Shown here: positions 8,749 to 15,354 of the stretch, one piece after another
Layout: each line of letters begins with the position of its first letter
Position numbering within the stretch: position 1 is the first letter of the stretch
Source: a virus
Reading direction: 5' to 3' (one strand)
Virus record (IMG/VR): IMGVR_UViG_3300006916_000301
Coordinates: 1-27,202 of that record
DNA length: 27,202 bases
Program-made: the position numbers and the translations under genes
The notes under the pieces: generated by a model
The model's input: only the letters and a program-made list of their open reading frames with translations
The model's database searches: none
Told to the model about the DNA's origin: nothing

Positions 8749-9005
8749 TTCTTGCTTTTCTTACCCTTCTTTTTCCAGCCGCCGCCTTTGGATTTATACC
8801 ATTTAGCCGCCCAACCATTAGCGTATGCTGATGGATAGACTTTGAATTTAGACCTTGCTTTGCTCTTGGCTTGTGCCCATAGACTTGGGTTTGTTGGGGC
8901 GTTGTCGCCTTTGTCCATTCCGCCTTTTATTACATCCCATCCGGCCAAAAATGCGGAATCGCCAATAGCCATCATGGTAACTGTTCTATCACTATCGTCA
9001 TTCAT
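8745..9005 (-). CDS. Small tagged protein with KVYPSAYAN-type module, 86 aa
   Basis: ATG at 9005 overlaps the upstream TAA by one base. Residues 16-30 carry the shared motif (DSAFLAGWDVIKGG). Residues 48-80 contain ARSKFKVYPSAYANGWAAKWY followed by a glycine/lysine tail. This KVYPSAYAN segment recurs in many marine phage proteins, where it is attached to varied partners and has no assigned activity. It is strongly basic at the C-terminus. Pairing of the tag with a module known from virions supports the idea that tagged proteins are packaged, though this remains inference. Confidence 0.85.
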   Translation of the reverse strand: MNDDSDRTVTMMAIGDSAFLAGWDVIKGGMDKGDNAPTNPSLWAQAKSKARSKFKVYPSAYANGWAAKWYKSKGGGWKKKGKKSKK

Positions 9006-9430
9006 TATCTTTGCCCCCTCAACCGGTTGTATGTTTCAGCCACCCTTACTGGTAGTGTCTTATACCACTGTGCCAACATAGGTGTCTTTGCATAAGAATG
9101 CGACAAAGGCATAAACGCTCTTGCCACTTCTTTGAGTATCATTGTTGCTTCATCTCGGCTTATCTCCGGTAGTGCCTGTTGCAGATCGTGAAACGCCATA
9201 CGGACAGTAATTACTGCACCCAACGCTTCACTGGCACTGGCCTCTTGTGTTGTAAGACCGAAGGCATCAAGTCCTTCTTTCCAAACACATACCACTTCTT
9301 CAAGTGCATCACACATCTGTAATGCTTCGGGCATAGTGAATATGTCATTACGCCCGTGTAGTAAATCAGCGTAGTCTGTGTGCTTTAGCATCAACGCTGG
9401 GATAGTTTGGTAGCCTTTATCATCGCTCAT
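9005..9430 (-). CDS. Helical hypothetical protein, 141 aa
   Basis: Not recognised. ATG at 9430 overlaps the previous stop as ATGA. The protein is predicted almost entirely helical (MPEALQMCDALEEVVCVWKEG..., DEATMILKEVARAF...) and has no Cys cluster, signal or membrane segment. Unlike its neighbours it carries no clear shared tag. It lies between two tagged genes, and a packaging or structural helper role is possible but unsupported. Confidence 0.78.
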   Translation of the reverse strand: MSDDKGYQTIPALMLKHTDYADLLHGRNDIFTMPEALQMCDALEEVVCVWKEGLDAFGLTTQEASASEALGAVITVRMAFHDLQQALPEISRDEATMILKEVARAFMPLSHSYAKTPMLAQWYKTLPVRVAETYNRLRGQR

Positions 9431-10122
9431 TCCATCATCTCCTTGAACGCATCATCGTATTGACCTTTTCCACCACCAATTCCCATAGCCCTCATGGCTC
9501 TTAGATTATCGGCATAATTCATATCCAGCCTGTCGTTATGCACACGGATCGCTTCTTCTAATGGTATTTCTTCTGTGCCCATTAGTCCGGCTAAATCATC
9601 CATAGTTATGGAAAATCCACCCATAGGTATCATACCCATTCTCTTACCTGTTTCATTAGGATTTTCACCCTCTAAGTGAATATCCATTCCATAAGGATTT
9701 TTAGCATCAATTACCCCTCCAACACCTTCGGAATTTATCATGTAAAATTCACCATTAGGTGCTTGCACTACAAACTGATCTCCATGTGAAACACTTGGCT
9801 TTGACGACCATCCATCCCTATCACGATATGGTTTAGCCATATCCATCATAGGGTAGCCATCTTCATCAACATACCCAGCATCCACAAATTTATTGTATGT
9901 TTCATCATCCATTCCCATATCCGCAAATGGGTGTCGCATTCGTGGCACTTCGTATGTTCCTTCATTCATCTGTGCCAATACATTATCGTGGAACCTTTGG
10001 GCAAATTCTTGGAGTCTATCGGGGTCAAGCCTACGCATCATAATGTTTGACGGCTCTCTATTCCCATGAACGCCCCTGCGTTTGCGTAAAGTCCAACCAA
10101 TATCAAACGCTTTATTGTCCAT
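9427..10122 (-). CDS. Tagged hypothetical protein, 231 aa
   Basis: The ATG at 10122 is chosen because it puts the shared motif at the very N-terminus (MDNKAFDIGWTLRKR) and leaves only an 11-base overlap with the upstream gene. An upstream ATG at 10218 would overlap by over 100 bases. The body is acidic and Met/Asp/Gly-rich (HPFADMGMDDETY, MGMIPMGGFSITMDDLAGLMG) and resembles no enzyme family I recognise. It is a member of the tagged set by motif only. Confidence 0.8.
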   Translation of the reverse strand: MDNKAFDIGWTLRKRRGVHGNREPSNIMMRRLDPDRLQEFAQRFHDNVLAQMNEGTYEVPRMRHPFADMGMDDETYNKFVDAGYVDEDGYPMMDMAKPYRDRDGWSSKPSVSHGDQFVVQAPNGEFYMINSEGVGGVIDAKNPYGMDIHLEGENPNETGKRMGMIPMGGFSITMDDLAGLMGTEEIPLEEAIRVHNDRLDMNYADNLRAMRAMGIGGGKGQYDDAFKEMME

Positions 10123-10825
10123 CTTCAAGCACCCCCGCATCGGCCAATGCCTTACGCATAACACGCCATTCTTCGGGCGATTTCTCGGAAAAATGTGCTT
10201 GTATGACAGTGAGGACACTGACCTGTTCGTTAGAACCTACGCTGTCTAACTTTTCAAGGTATTCCCCAATCTCACCCAAAGTGTCACGAATTTCACGGTG
10301 AAGTTTTACTGCCGTGTCAAGACCCTTGTAATCAAGTGCGCCAGTTTCCTGTTGTTCCTCACGCATTAAGTCAACATGGTCATTGAACAAGGTGTTCAAA
10401 CGCTGTAAATTGTTTTCAGTTTGGCGCATAGCGGTTCTTGCACTATCTATCCGTGCTGGCAACATCTCCACAGTCACTTCACGCTGAATAATTGGTGTGG
10501 TGTGATTTTCCATGTGTTGTGATAAAGCAGTGGTTGTGATGTCTAACTCGGTAGCCATATCTTCAATTGAAACAATGTGATTAAGCACAGCCTGTTCGAT
10601 GTTGGCTCTTTCGGGGTGTGTGCATACAGGGCATTCGCTGTTGCTATTGTTGTGGTAATCACCCGAATGCCTACGCATGTGCCTATGTGCAGTGCCCTCC
10701 GGCCATTCTTGACTACGATCTAATTCTTCGACCTCAAGCGTTCCTAAACGAATCATTCTTTCGTAATTATCACGCTGTGGGTGCTGACAGAATGGACAAT
10801 TGGCTCTTGTCCTACGCCCCGTCAT
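10112..10825 (-). CDS. Two-zinc-finger/HTH protein, candidate small terminase subunit, 237 aa
   Basis: Two related N-terminal modules are visible. The first has CPFCQHPQRDNYERMI followed by an EGTAHRHMRRH segment (residues 10-53). The second has CPVCTHPERANIEQAV followed by SIEDMATELDITTTALSQHMENH (residues 65-108). Each pairs a Cys-x2-Cys/His zinc site with a helix-turn-helix-like region ending in His. Residues 120-215 are coiled-coil-like (RQTENNLQRLNTLFNDHVDLM...). An N-terminal DNA-binding region plus a central oligomerising coil is the organisation of terminase small subunits, and the gene is in the terL operon, but not adjacent to it. A transcription regulator is the main alternative. 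Confidence 0.8.
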   Translation of the reverse strand: MTGRRTRANCPFCQHPQRDNYERMIRLGTLEVEELDRSQEWPEGTAHRHMRRHSGDYHNNSNSECPVCTHPERANIEQAVLNHIVSIEDMATELDITTTALSQHMENHTTPIIQREVTVEMLPARIDSARTAMRQTENNLQRLNTLFNDHVDLMREEQQETGALDYKGLDTAVKLHREIRDTLGEIGEYLEKLDSVGSNEQVSVLTVIQAHFSEKSPEEWRVMRKALADAGVLEDGQ

Positions 10826-10847
10826 GTTTAGCGCATAGCAAACTAAC

Positions 10848-11057
10848 TTATTTCATTTTTGACTTTTTTGGTGTGTGAACACCGCAGTAAGCGGTTCCAC
10901 GCTTTGGGTGGTTCTTACATGGTTGACCGTCTTTTTTGGTCGCTTGACACACCTTCGGTGCTTCGTGTTTAACCACTGGTCTTTTGGGTATTTCCACTAC
11001 TGCATACGCTTGTGGTGGCGGGGCTACTATTCGCCCGTTAATACCGAAAGGAAGCAT
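10848..11057 (-). CDS. DUF5763-like zinc-binding small protein, 69 aa
   Basis: The C-terminal half has CQATKKDGQPCKNHPKRGTAYCGVH, with the Cys-x8-Cys then YCGVH pattern typical of DUF5763-like small modules found in phages and bacteria. The N-terminus is proline-rich. The start at ATG 11057 overlaps the preceding gene by 20 bases. The gap to the next gene is 22 bases. The function is unknown; nucleic acid binding through a zinc knuckle is plausible. Confidence 0.78.
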   Translation of the reverse strand: MLPFGINGRIVAPPPQAYAVVEIPKRPVVKHEAPKVCQATKKDGQPCKNHPKRGTAYCGVHTPKKSKMK

Positions 11058-11292
11058 ACTGGCGGATTGCTATTGTTCCTGTCAATAGCAAACCAAAAAA
11101 CATAGCCATTACTGCACTTGTTCCCAAAGCCGGACCTTTCCATACTAATACCACTAAAGAAAACAGAATAAAGGCGATAATGTAAATCATTGTCGCACTT
11201 TCCACAATCATTTTCTTTGGACTCAATATATCCAATGTTGCCGATGAAATTGAAACCTCTCCTTGTATTGCCGACTCGTCGTTTTCTCCCAT
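11038..11292 (-). CDS. Two-pass membrane protein, 84 aa
   Basis: The ATG at 11292 is preferred over GTG at 11307 because GAGTGATAAT lies immediately before it. The N-terminal 30 residues are soluble and acidic. Two hydrophobic helices follow: MIYIIAFILFSLVVLVW, and TSAVMAMFFGLLLTGTIAI after a short turn. The C-terminus is RQYASFRY. Small size, two membrane spans and late-operon location are compatible with a holin-like role, but archaeal virus holins are poorly defined and no family is recognised. Confidence 0.8.
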   Translation of the reverse strand: MGENDESAIQGEVSISSATLDILSPKKMIVESATMIYIIAFILFSLVVLVWKGPALGTSAVMAMFFGLLLTGTIAIRQYASFRY

Positions 11293-11296
11293 ATTA

Positions 11297-11566
11297 TCAC
11301 TCTCCACTTACATTAGGCGGTGCGTCTTTATCTCCGGAAACATAAGGCCGATCATGACCTACTTTCCTACCAAAGTATCGCATCCCTGCTTTTGATTTAG
11401 ATTGAGGGTCAAGCGGGCGTTTTGCTCGACCCATTGTCGGGTCAAATTTTCCACTTGACGGGTTTTGAGGGTTTCTATCCGCTTGTAGCGGTTTAGCCGT
11501 TTCAAAATGCGCCATTGGTTCATAATTCTTCAATATCGCCCAACCGATTTCCATAGCCCTATTCAT
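11297..11566 (-). CDS. Small tagged basic protein, 89 aa
   Basis: ATG at 11566 follows TTGTGATAAT, where the upstream gene's stop overlaps the Shine-Dalgarno. The N-terminus MNRAMEIGWAILKNYEP is a variant of the shared motif with Met, Glu, Ile and Gly at the variable positions. The rest is basic and Pro/Gly-rich (PSSGKFDPTMGRAKRPLDPQ) and probably extended. No domain is recognised. It is one of the smallest tagged proteins, with little beyond the tag and a flexible tail. Confidence 0.82.
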   Translation of the reverse strand: MNRAMEIGWAILKNYEPMAHFETAKPLQADRNPQNPSSGKFDPTMGRAKRPLDPQSKSKAGMRYFGRKVGHDRPYVSGDKDAPPNVSGE

Positions 11567-11570
11567 ATTA

Positions 11571-12224
11571 TCACAATCCTACTGCCGCACCTTTAGCGGC
11601 CATATTCACACCTTGCCCCATAGTGGCACCGAAACCACCGTTTTGATGCACTTGATTACCAATAATGCCACCAAGCAGGTTGCCGAAGAAACCGGGCTGG
11701 TTTTGGGTCATGGTGTTCATCATCATACCTTGCTGGTGTGCGGCAAGGAACATTTGTAATTGTTGTTGGTTTGCATTCAATACATTCTGTGCCGCACTTT
11801 GGGCTGTCTGTAATGTCAAAGCAAGATTTTCTTGCGACATTGTAGCCATCTCGCTTGGCATTGAACCTGCGTCAAGAGTTAGTTTATTATCTTCTAACTT
11901 GAATGAAACATTGTTGAAAAATTCTTTGATTGACAATTGGACAATTTCACCGACCAAATTTAGAACCAAAGCCATGTTTTGTGATACTACAAAATTTGAA
12001 ACTGGGTCATACATGGCTAACAATTGAGATGTCGCTACGATAGGATCGTTAGCGGCTTGTTGCATCATAGGGTTCTGTGCCTGTTGCATCATGCCCATAG
12101 CACCCATGTTGTTGTTCATTCCCATCATGTTGCCACCAAATCCTTGCTGTTGAGCCGCAATTGTTGGCGCACCAAATTGTTGTGCTGGCTGTGTCTTATT
12201 TCCTCCTAATCCAAAAAATCCCAT
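11571..12224 (-). CDS. Gly/Met/Gln-rich hypothetical protein, 217 aa
   Basis: The start is taken as ATG 12224, with GGGTGAT six bases before it; ATG 12230 and GTG 12233 are also in frame. The N-terminus MGFFGLGG leads into a Gln/Met/Asn low-complexity region (GGNMMGMNNNMGAMGMMQQ). Residues 70-160 look ordered and helical or beta (NFVVSQNMALVLNLVGEIVQLSI, NLALTLQTAQSAAQNVL). The C-terminal 50 residues are glycine-rich and apolar (FFGNLLGGIIGNQ ... AAKGAAVGL) and could associate with a membrane. No family is recognised; a minor virion component is a guess. Confidence 0.8.
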   Translation of the reverse strand: MGFFGLGGNKTQPAQQFGAPTIAAQQQGFGGNMMGMNNNMGAMGMMQQAQNPMMQQAANDPIVATSQLLAMYDPVSNFVVSQNMALVLNLVGEIVQLSIKEFFNNVSFKLEDNKLTLDAGSMPSEMATMSQENLALTLQTAQSAAQNVLNANQQQLQMFLAAHQQGMMMNTMTQNQPGFFGNLLGGIIGNQVHQNGGFGATMGQGVNMAAKGAAVGL

Positions 12225-12229
12225 GTTCA

Positions 12230-13138
12230 TCACCCTTGTTTTGCCGCTATTGGTTCTTGCGGTGTCAAATTTTGTTGCGTTTGCATCATAGCATTTGCTA
12301 TGTTATTACCTTGATTCATTTGTTCTAACTGCAAGGCTCTCATATCGAATGTGACCGTGACCAAATCAGCAACCCCCGTAACCGGATTAACATGCTGATT
12401 CAACACTACACCTTTACTGTATTGGGCATCTTGCTGTATCATTTGAAAGAACGGTGCGTATTTTGCCAAAGATTCGGGTGTTGACCTATTCTTTGCCGAC
12501 GATTTACCACCAAGACCCGGCACTTTCAAGAATCGTGTGCCCTTTGCTACAATTTTACCAAACCCTTCATCCTCCATTTCATGTTCCTCTAACATGCAAC
12601 GCAGGGTGTGGTAAATGTGCAAGTGTGCTGGACAAAGTGTGCTATTCATTTCATCTCCGTGATCTCCATGCGTGCGTGCATGTGGCTTTCTTGCTTGTCC
12701 GGTATCTTCGTCAAACCAATATATATCAGCCAAAGATAAACCGGTTTTCTCATCAACAATATGGTTGTATGCGTTATCACCTTCAAGGAAACGCCTAACA
12801 TCAACACCACAGCAAGCACATTCGTGTGCGGCGTTGTATCTGTAAATTTTGAATAGGCCAAGATTGTATGATGGTGGGCGTAATGCCTTTCTCATCTTTT
12901 TGATATTCTTTTTTCTTGCCTTTCGTGGGTTCTTAGGGTTAGTTACCAACTTCAACTCAACTGTTGGGATTAACGATTCTCCTTCAACACCCCCTGTTGA
13001 ACCAGCACTTGCCATTTCGGCTCTTTGTTGTGCTTTCAACATGTCCACTGAAATGCCAGTGTGCATGGCAAGAACATTCAACTCATCATCGGTAAGACCC
13101 TTCAAAGACATGCCCCCGCCAAATGGATTTATACGCAT
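12230..13138 (-). CDS. Putative zinc-binding HNH-like protein, 302 aa
   Basis: ATG at 13138 is preceded by GGCGGTGAGAG. A central region has CACCG, then YNHIVDEKTG, then NSTLCPAHLHIYH. The order Cys-x2-Cys, (N/D)H-x-V, Asn-x3-Cys-x2-His is like HNH endonuclease folds in outline, although the usual second Cys pair is replaced by His. Flanking regions are a basic segment (NPRKARKKNIKKMRKALRPP) and a Gln-rich tail. HNH nucleases are often encoded near terminase genes and help packaging. The call is tentative, and a purely structural zinc site is equally possible. Confidence 0.75.
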   Translation of the reverse strand: MRINPFGGGMSLKGLTDDELNVLAMHTGISVDMLKAQQRAEMASAGSTGGVEGESLIPTVELKLVTNPKNPRKARKKNIKKMRKALRPPSYNLGLFKIYRYNAAHECACCGVDVRRFLEGDNAYNHIVDEKTGLSLADIYWFDEDTGQARKPHARTHGDHGDEMNSTLCPAHLHIYHTLRCMLEEHEMEDEGFGKIVAKGTRFLKVPGLGGKSSAKNRSTPESLAKYAPFFQMIQQDAQYSKGVVLNQHVNPVTGVADLVTVTFDMRALQLEQMNQGNNIANAMMQTQQNLTPQEPIAAKQG

Positions 13139-13193
13139 ACTTCTCTCACCGCCTTGACCCTGTGAGGACTGACAACATCAAAAAGATTCCCCC

Positions 13194-13922
13194 TTAAATT
13201 AAATTTATTGTGTGGATAACTGCTTCTTCAACCCGTAAGCCAAACTGCGCTGATATTGCCTCCACATTTGTAGCCACTGCCGACTTTCGCAATCTTCGCA
13301 TATCATCTTGAAAAGGTGCAACCATAGGGTGTTGTCGTTTGAGTCCGGCATCCCATATTGCTTGTGACTGACTATCCCACCATACATCCATTTTGTTTAA
13401 CAATAAACACACTACACTGGGTTTGTATTTCTTCGCACGCTTCTTCATAGATCTGCTAAATGTTGTCGGAAACTTGTGATTAACAATAATATCTGTAAGA
13501 TATTTGAAACCCGCTACTGCTTCTTGCATAGCAGGTTCCGACCATGCTATTCTATCATCAACTACAAAGAAAATGATGTTTGCTTTTCGCTTTACCATGT
13601 CCTCCGCCCACATATTCCAGTATTGACTTTGACCGCCTATATCGCTTGAAGTGATGGGCACTCTATCCCCTTTGTATCTAACCTGCTTTTTTGTAGCGTG
13701 AGGCATTTGAAACTTACCGTGTTTCACAGCGTGTGTTGTTCGTAATTCTAAAGGAATTGGGTCAATATCACCCGGAACAGTAAGATATTGGTCAAGTGTT
13801 GTTTTACCTGCCAATGAAGGACCGTATATTGCTACTTTATGGGGTCGCAATACTCTATACACATAGGTTGCTATTTGCGCTGAACCCATCAGCAGGTGTC
13901 CAGCAAACATCCATGTTGCCAT
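13194..13922 (-). CDS. Ras/Arf-like small GTPase, 242 aa
   Basis: The GTPase signature motifs are in order. G1/P-loop GPSLAGKTT is at residues 34-42, G3 DIGGQ at 94-98, G4 NKMD at 176-179, and a G5-like EAISAQ at about 222. The DxGGQ form is typical of the Arf/SR-beta/Ras superfamily. The catalytic Gln equivalent is present. Residues 1-26 (MATWMFAGHLLMGSAQIATYVYRVL) are apolar and could anchor it to a membrane. The segment of about 145-167 is basic. Two small membrane proteins lie directly upstream. The role in a virus is unknown; membrane remodelling, assembly or host interference are conceivable. The GTPase fold is convincing, the subfamily is not settled. Confidence 0.85.
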   Translation of the reverse strand: MATWMFAGHLLMGSAQIATYVYRVLRPHKVAIYGPSLAGKTTLDQYLTVPGDIDPIPLELRTTHAVKHGKFQMPHATKKQVRYKGDRVPITSSDIGGQSQYWNMWAEDMVKRKANIIFFVVDDRIAWSEPAMQEAVAGFKYLTDIIVNHKFPTTFSRSMKKRAKKYKPSVVCLLLNKMDVWWDSQSQAIWDAGLKRQHPMVAPFQDDMRRLRKSAVATNVEAISAQFGLRVEEAVIHTINLI

Positions 13923-13928
13923 TCACAA

Positions 13929-14150
13929 TCACTCGCCCCTGATCCATTTCCATACACCATGCGGGCTTATTTCTCCCCATACATCTAATCCTAAAAGAAT
14001 GAAGAATGACAAACTTGCACCAATAAAGAAAGCCAATATAGATTTTACAGTCCATGCCGCCCTTTCCATTCTTCGGTCATAAGCATTCTCGGCAAGTATC
14101 GCTGACATGGCTTCCGCCTGTCTTTCTTGTGCTGTGTTGAAAGGCCACAT
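13929..14150 (-). CDS. Single-pass membrane protein, 73 aa
   Basis: The ATG at 14150 is chosen because AGGTGGTG precedes it and it avoids overlap with the upstream gene. A longer in-frame start at 14216 would overlap by 53 bases. It begins MWPFNTAQERQAEAMSAIL, a helical charged stretch. One hydrophobic helix follows (SILAFFIGASLSFFILLGLDVW, given here as two parts: SILAFFIGASL and SFFILLGLDVW), and then a short basic tail (KWIRGE). It sits between a two-span membrane protein and the small GTPase, 6 bases from the latter, which suggests these three act together at a membrane. Confidence 0.8.
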   Translation of the reverse strand: MWPFNTAQERQAEAMSAILAENAYDRRMERAAWTVKSILAFFIGASLSFFILLGLDVWGEISPHGVWKWIRGE

Positions 14151-14163
14151 GCTACCGCACCAC

Positions 14164-14634
14164 CTATTGCTGTTCAGTTTCAGTCTTAGAATCTTCTCCG
14201 TCATTAGGTAAGCCAAATGTCTGTTGATTTTGTGGGCTTGTTACCTGTTGCCAAGCGTTTTGCTTATACATTTCAATATCCTGTTGCATTTGGTAGTCCT
14301 TTCTCATACGGCGTTGTTGTAGTCGCATTTGATTTCGATGCCACTTATCATATCGCCCTTCTTGTGCAAATTCAGCACGCAGGGCAAGTGAATCACGGAT
14401 TCCACCCACATGAAACAATACCATAGCCACACACAGGAAACCAAATGCAATCAAACCATATTGTAATCCCATTTCAGCCGGACTTGCTTCGGGCAAATAC
14501 CAATCTAAGTGAGAAACGGTTACTGAAACACCAGTCAACAATGATTGCCATAGTAACATAGCGATTAGATTAATGTCAATTCTATTTCCATCATCGGGCA
14601 TTTGCCACGGTGGCACTCTTTGTGGTTGATTCAT
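14164..14634 (-). CDS. Membrane protein with C-terminal coiled coil, 156 aa
   Basis: Starts at ATG 14634, one base after the stop of the RHH gene. Two hydrophobic helices lie at about 24-40 (IDINLIAMLLWQSLLTGV) and 55-78 (GLIAFGFLCVAMVLFHVGG). The C-terminal half is a charged coiled coil rich in Arg, Gln and Met (RNQMRLQQRRMRKDYQMQQD), ending in an acidic tail. No family is recognised. Co-transcription with another membrane protein and a GTPase is the main clue to its context. Confidence 0.8.
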   Translation of the reverse strand: MNQPQRVPPWQMPDDGNRIDINLIAMLLWQSLLTGVSVTVSHLDWYLPEASPAEMGLQYGLIAFGFLCVAMVLFHVGGIRDSLALRAEFAQEGRYDKWHRNQMRLQQRRMRKDYQMQQDIEMYKQNAWQQVTSPQNQQTFGLPNDGEDSKTETEQQ

Positions 14635-14635
14635 T

Positions 14636-14773
14636 TTATTCCGCCCCCTTCTTATCTTCAAAATATTTCTTTAGCACAAAATTGACGAATGAGGATTTAG
14701 ACTCACGCCCCCTTTCCGCTTCTAATTTTGCGAACAGATCGTCCGGCATAACTACTGAAACATGTCGGCTCAT
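14636..14773 (-). CDS. Ribbon-helix-helix transcriptional regulator, 45 aa
   Basis: I found this by translating the gap by hand. ATG at 14773, TAA at 14636-14638, 45 residues. The N-terminus SRHVSVVMPDDLFAKLEAE is the beta-strand and first helix of a CopG/Arc/MetJ-type ribbon-helix-helix fold. RGRESKSSFVNFVLKKYFED provides the turn (S-K-S-S) and second helix. Such proteins dimerise and insert the paired strand into DNA. It is the first gene of the leftward late operon and faces the plus-strand gene at 14842, so it may control one or both divergent promoters in the 68-base gap. Confidence 0.85.
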   Translation of the reverse strand: MSRHVSVVMPDDLFAKLEAERGRESKSSFVNFVLKKYFEDKKGAE

Positions 14774-14810
14774 GTATAAATCCCAGTCCTGTGAAGGCTA
14801 TGAAGGTTGT

Positions 14811-14841
14811 GATTAAATAGAAGGGCGACTTCGGGTTTAAC
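14811..14841 (+). promoter_or_regulatory. Probable TATA promoter for a leaderless transcript of 14842
   Basis: ATTAAATAG at 14812-14820 is centred about 26 bases before the ATG at 14842. That is where an archaeal TATA box would sit if transcription began at or next to the start codon. No Shine-Dalgarno is present, consistent with a leaderless message. Read on the other strand the same element is CTATTTAAT, about 43 bases before the RHH start at 14773, so it could serve both directions. Confidence 0.5.
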
Positions 14842-15354
14842 ATGCCATCAGCAAACATGCCCGATGCAGTGAAAGCCATGCGTTCATATTATTTTGTAAT
14901 AAACGCAATACCAAACAGCCCCGAAGTTTTATCTTCATGGATTCAAAGACACACAAATGAGGGGTTGGCGGCTGATTTTGATTACAGGGCGGCAATCGCT
15001 GTATTGCACCATTTTGGACATCCGTTATACTCAAGCAATTCAAACCACCCATCGGGCACTACATCGTGGTGCAATCTCATGACTGGGGCTGAAACCATAC
15101 TACAAGACGAACAGGCTTGGATAAATGACCAATTAGAAATCGCTAACATCACACGACCACAGCGTTTGTTTGATTCCGATATTACATGGTTGAACGCTTG
15201 GGGAACGGCCAACGGTGTTCCACAAAACCTTGAAACGGCCTTCTTGGTCAATATGATAATTCAGCAATTGCGAACATGTGAGGGTAGCAACGGTGCTACT
15301 GGTGCTGGTGGTATATCGCATACAGAACGCAATCCGCCAACTGAATTGCCTTAA
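14842..15354 (+). CDS. Hypothetical protein on the opposite strand, 170 aa
   Basis: Not recognised. One of only two plus-strand genes. The ATG at 14842 follows a TATA-like element at leaderless distance; a second Met is at codon 6. The sequence is soluble, with several Trp and His residues (SSWIQRHTNEGLAADFDYRA, AIAVLHHFGHPLY, ITWLNAWGTANG) and a Gly/Ser/Thr-rich tail. No membrane segment and no catalytic pattern are seen. It does not carry the shared tag. Its stop overlaps the convergent gene's stop in TTAA. Separate promoter and orientation suggest early or separately regulated expression. Confidence 0.8.
   Translation: MPSANMPDAVKAMRSYYFVINAIPNSPEVLSSWIQRHTNEGLAADFDYRAAIAVLHHFGHPLYSSNSNHPSGTTSWCNLMTGAETILQDEQAWINDQLEIANITRPQRLFDSDITWLNAWGTANGVPQNLETAFLVNMIIQQLRTCEGSNGATGAGGISHTERNPPTELP

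Noticed and set aside
10122-10218. N-terminal extension of the 231-aa tagged protein to the ATG at 10218
   Set aside because: It would overlap the upstream gene by over 100 bases, and the tag sits exactly at the inner ATG as in its relatives.
13139-13193. Hairpin (CTCAC...GTGAG) or T-run terminator before the 302-aa gene
   Set aside because: Only five base pairs with a 12-base loop, and a T-run too short to call a terminator; it may be chance.
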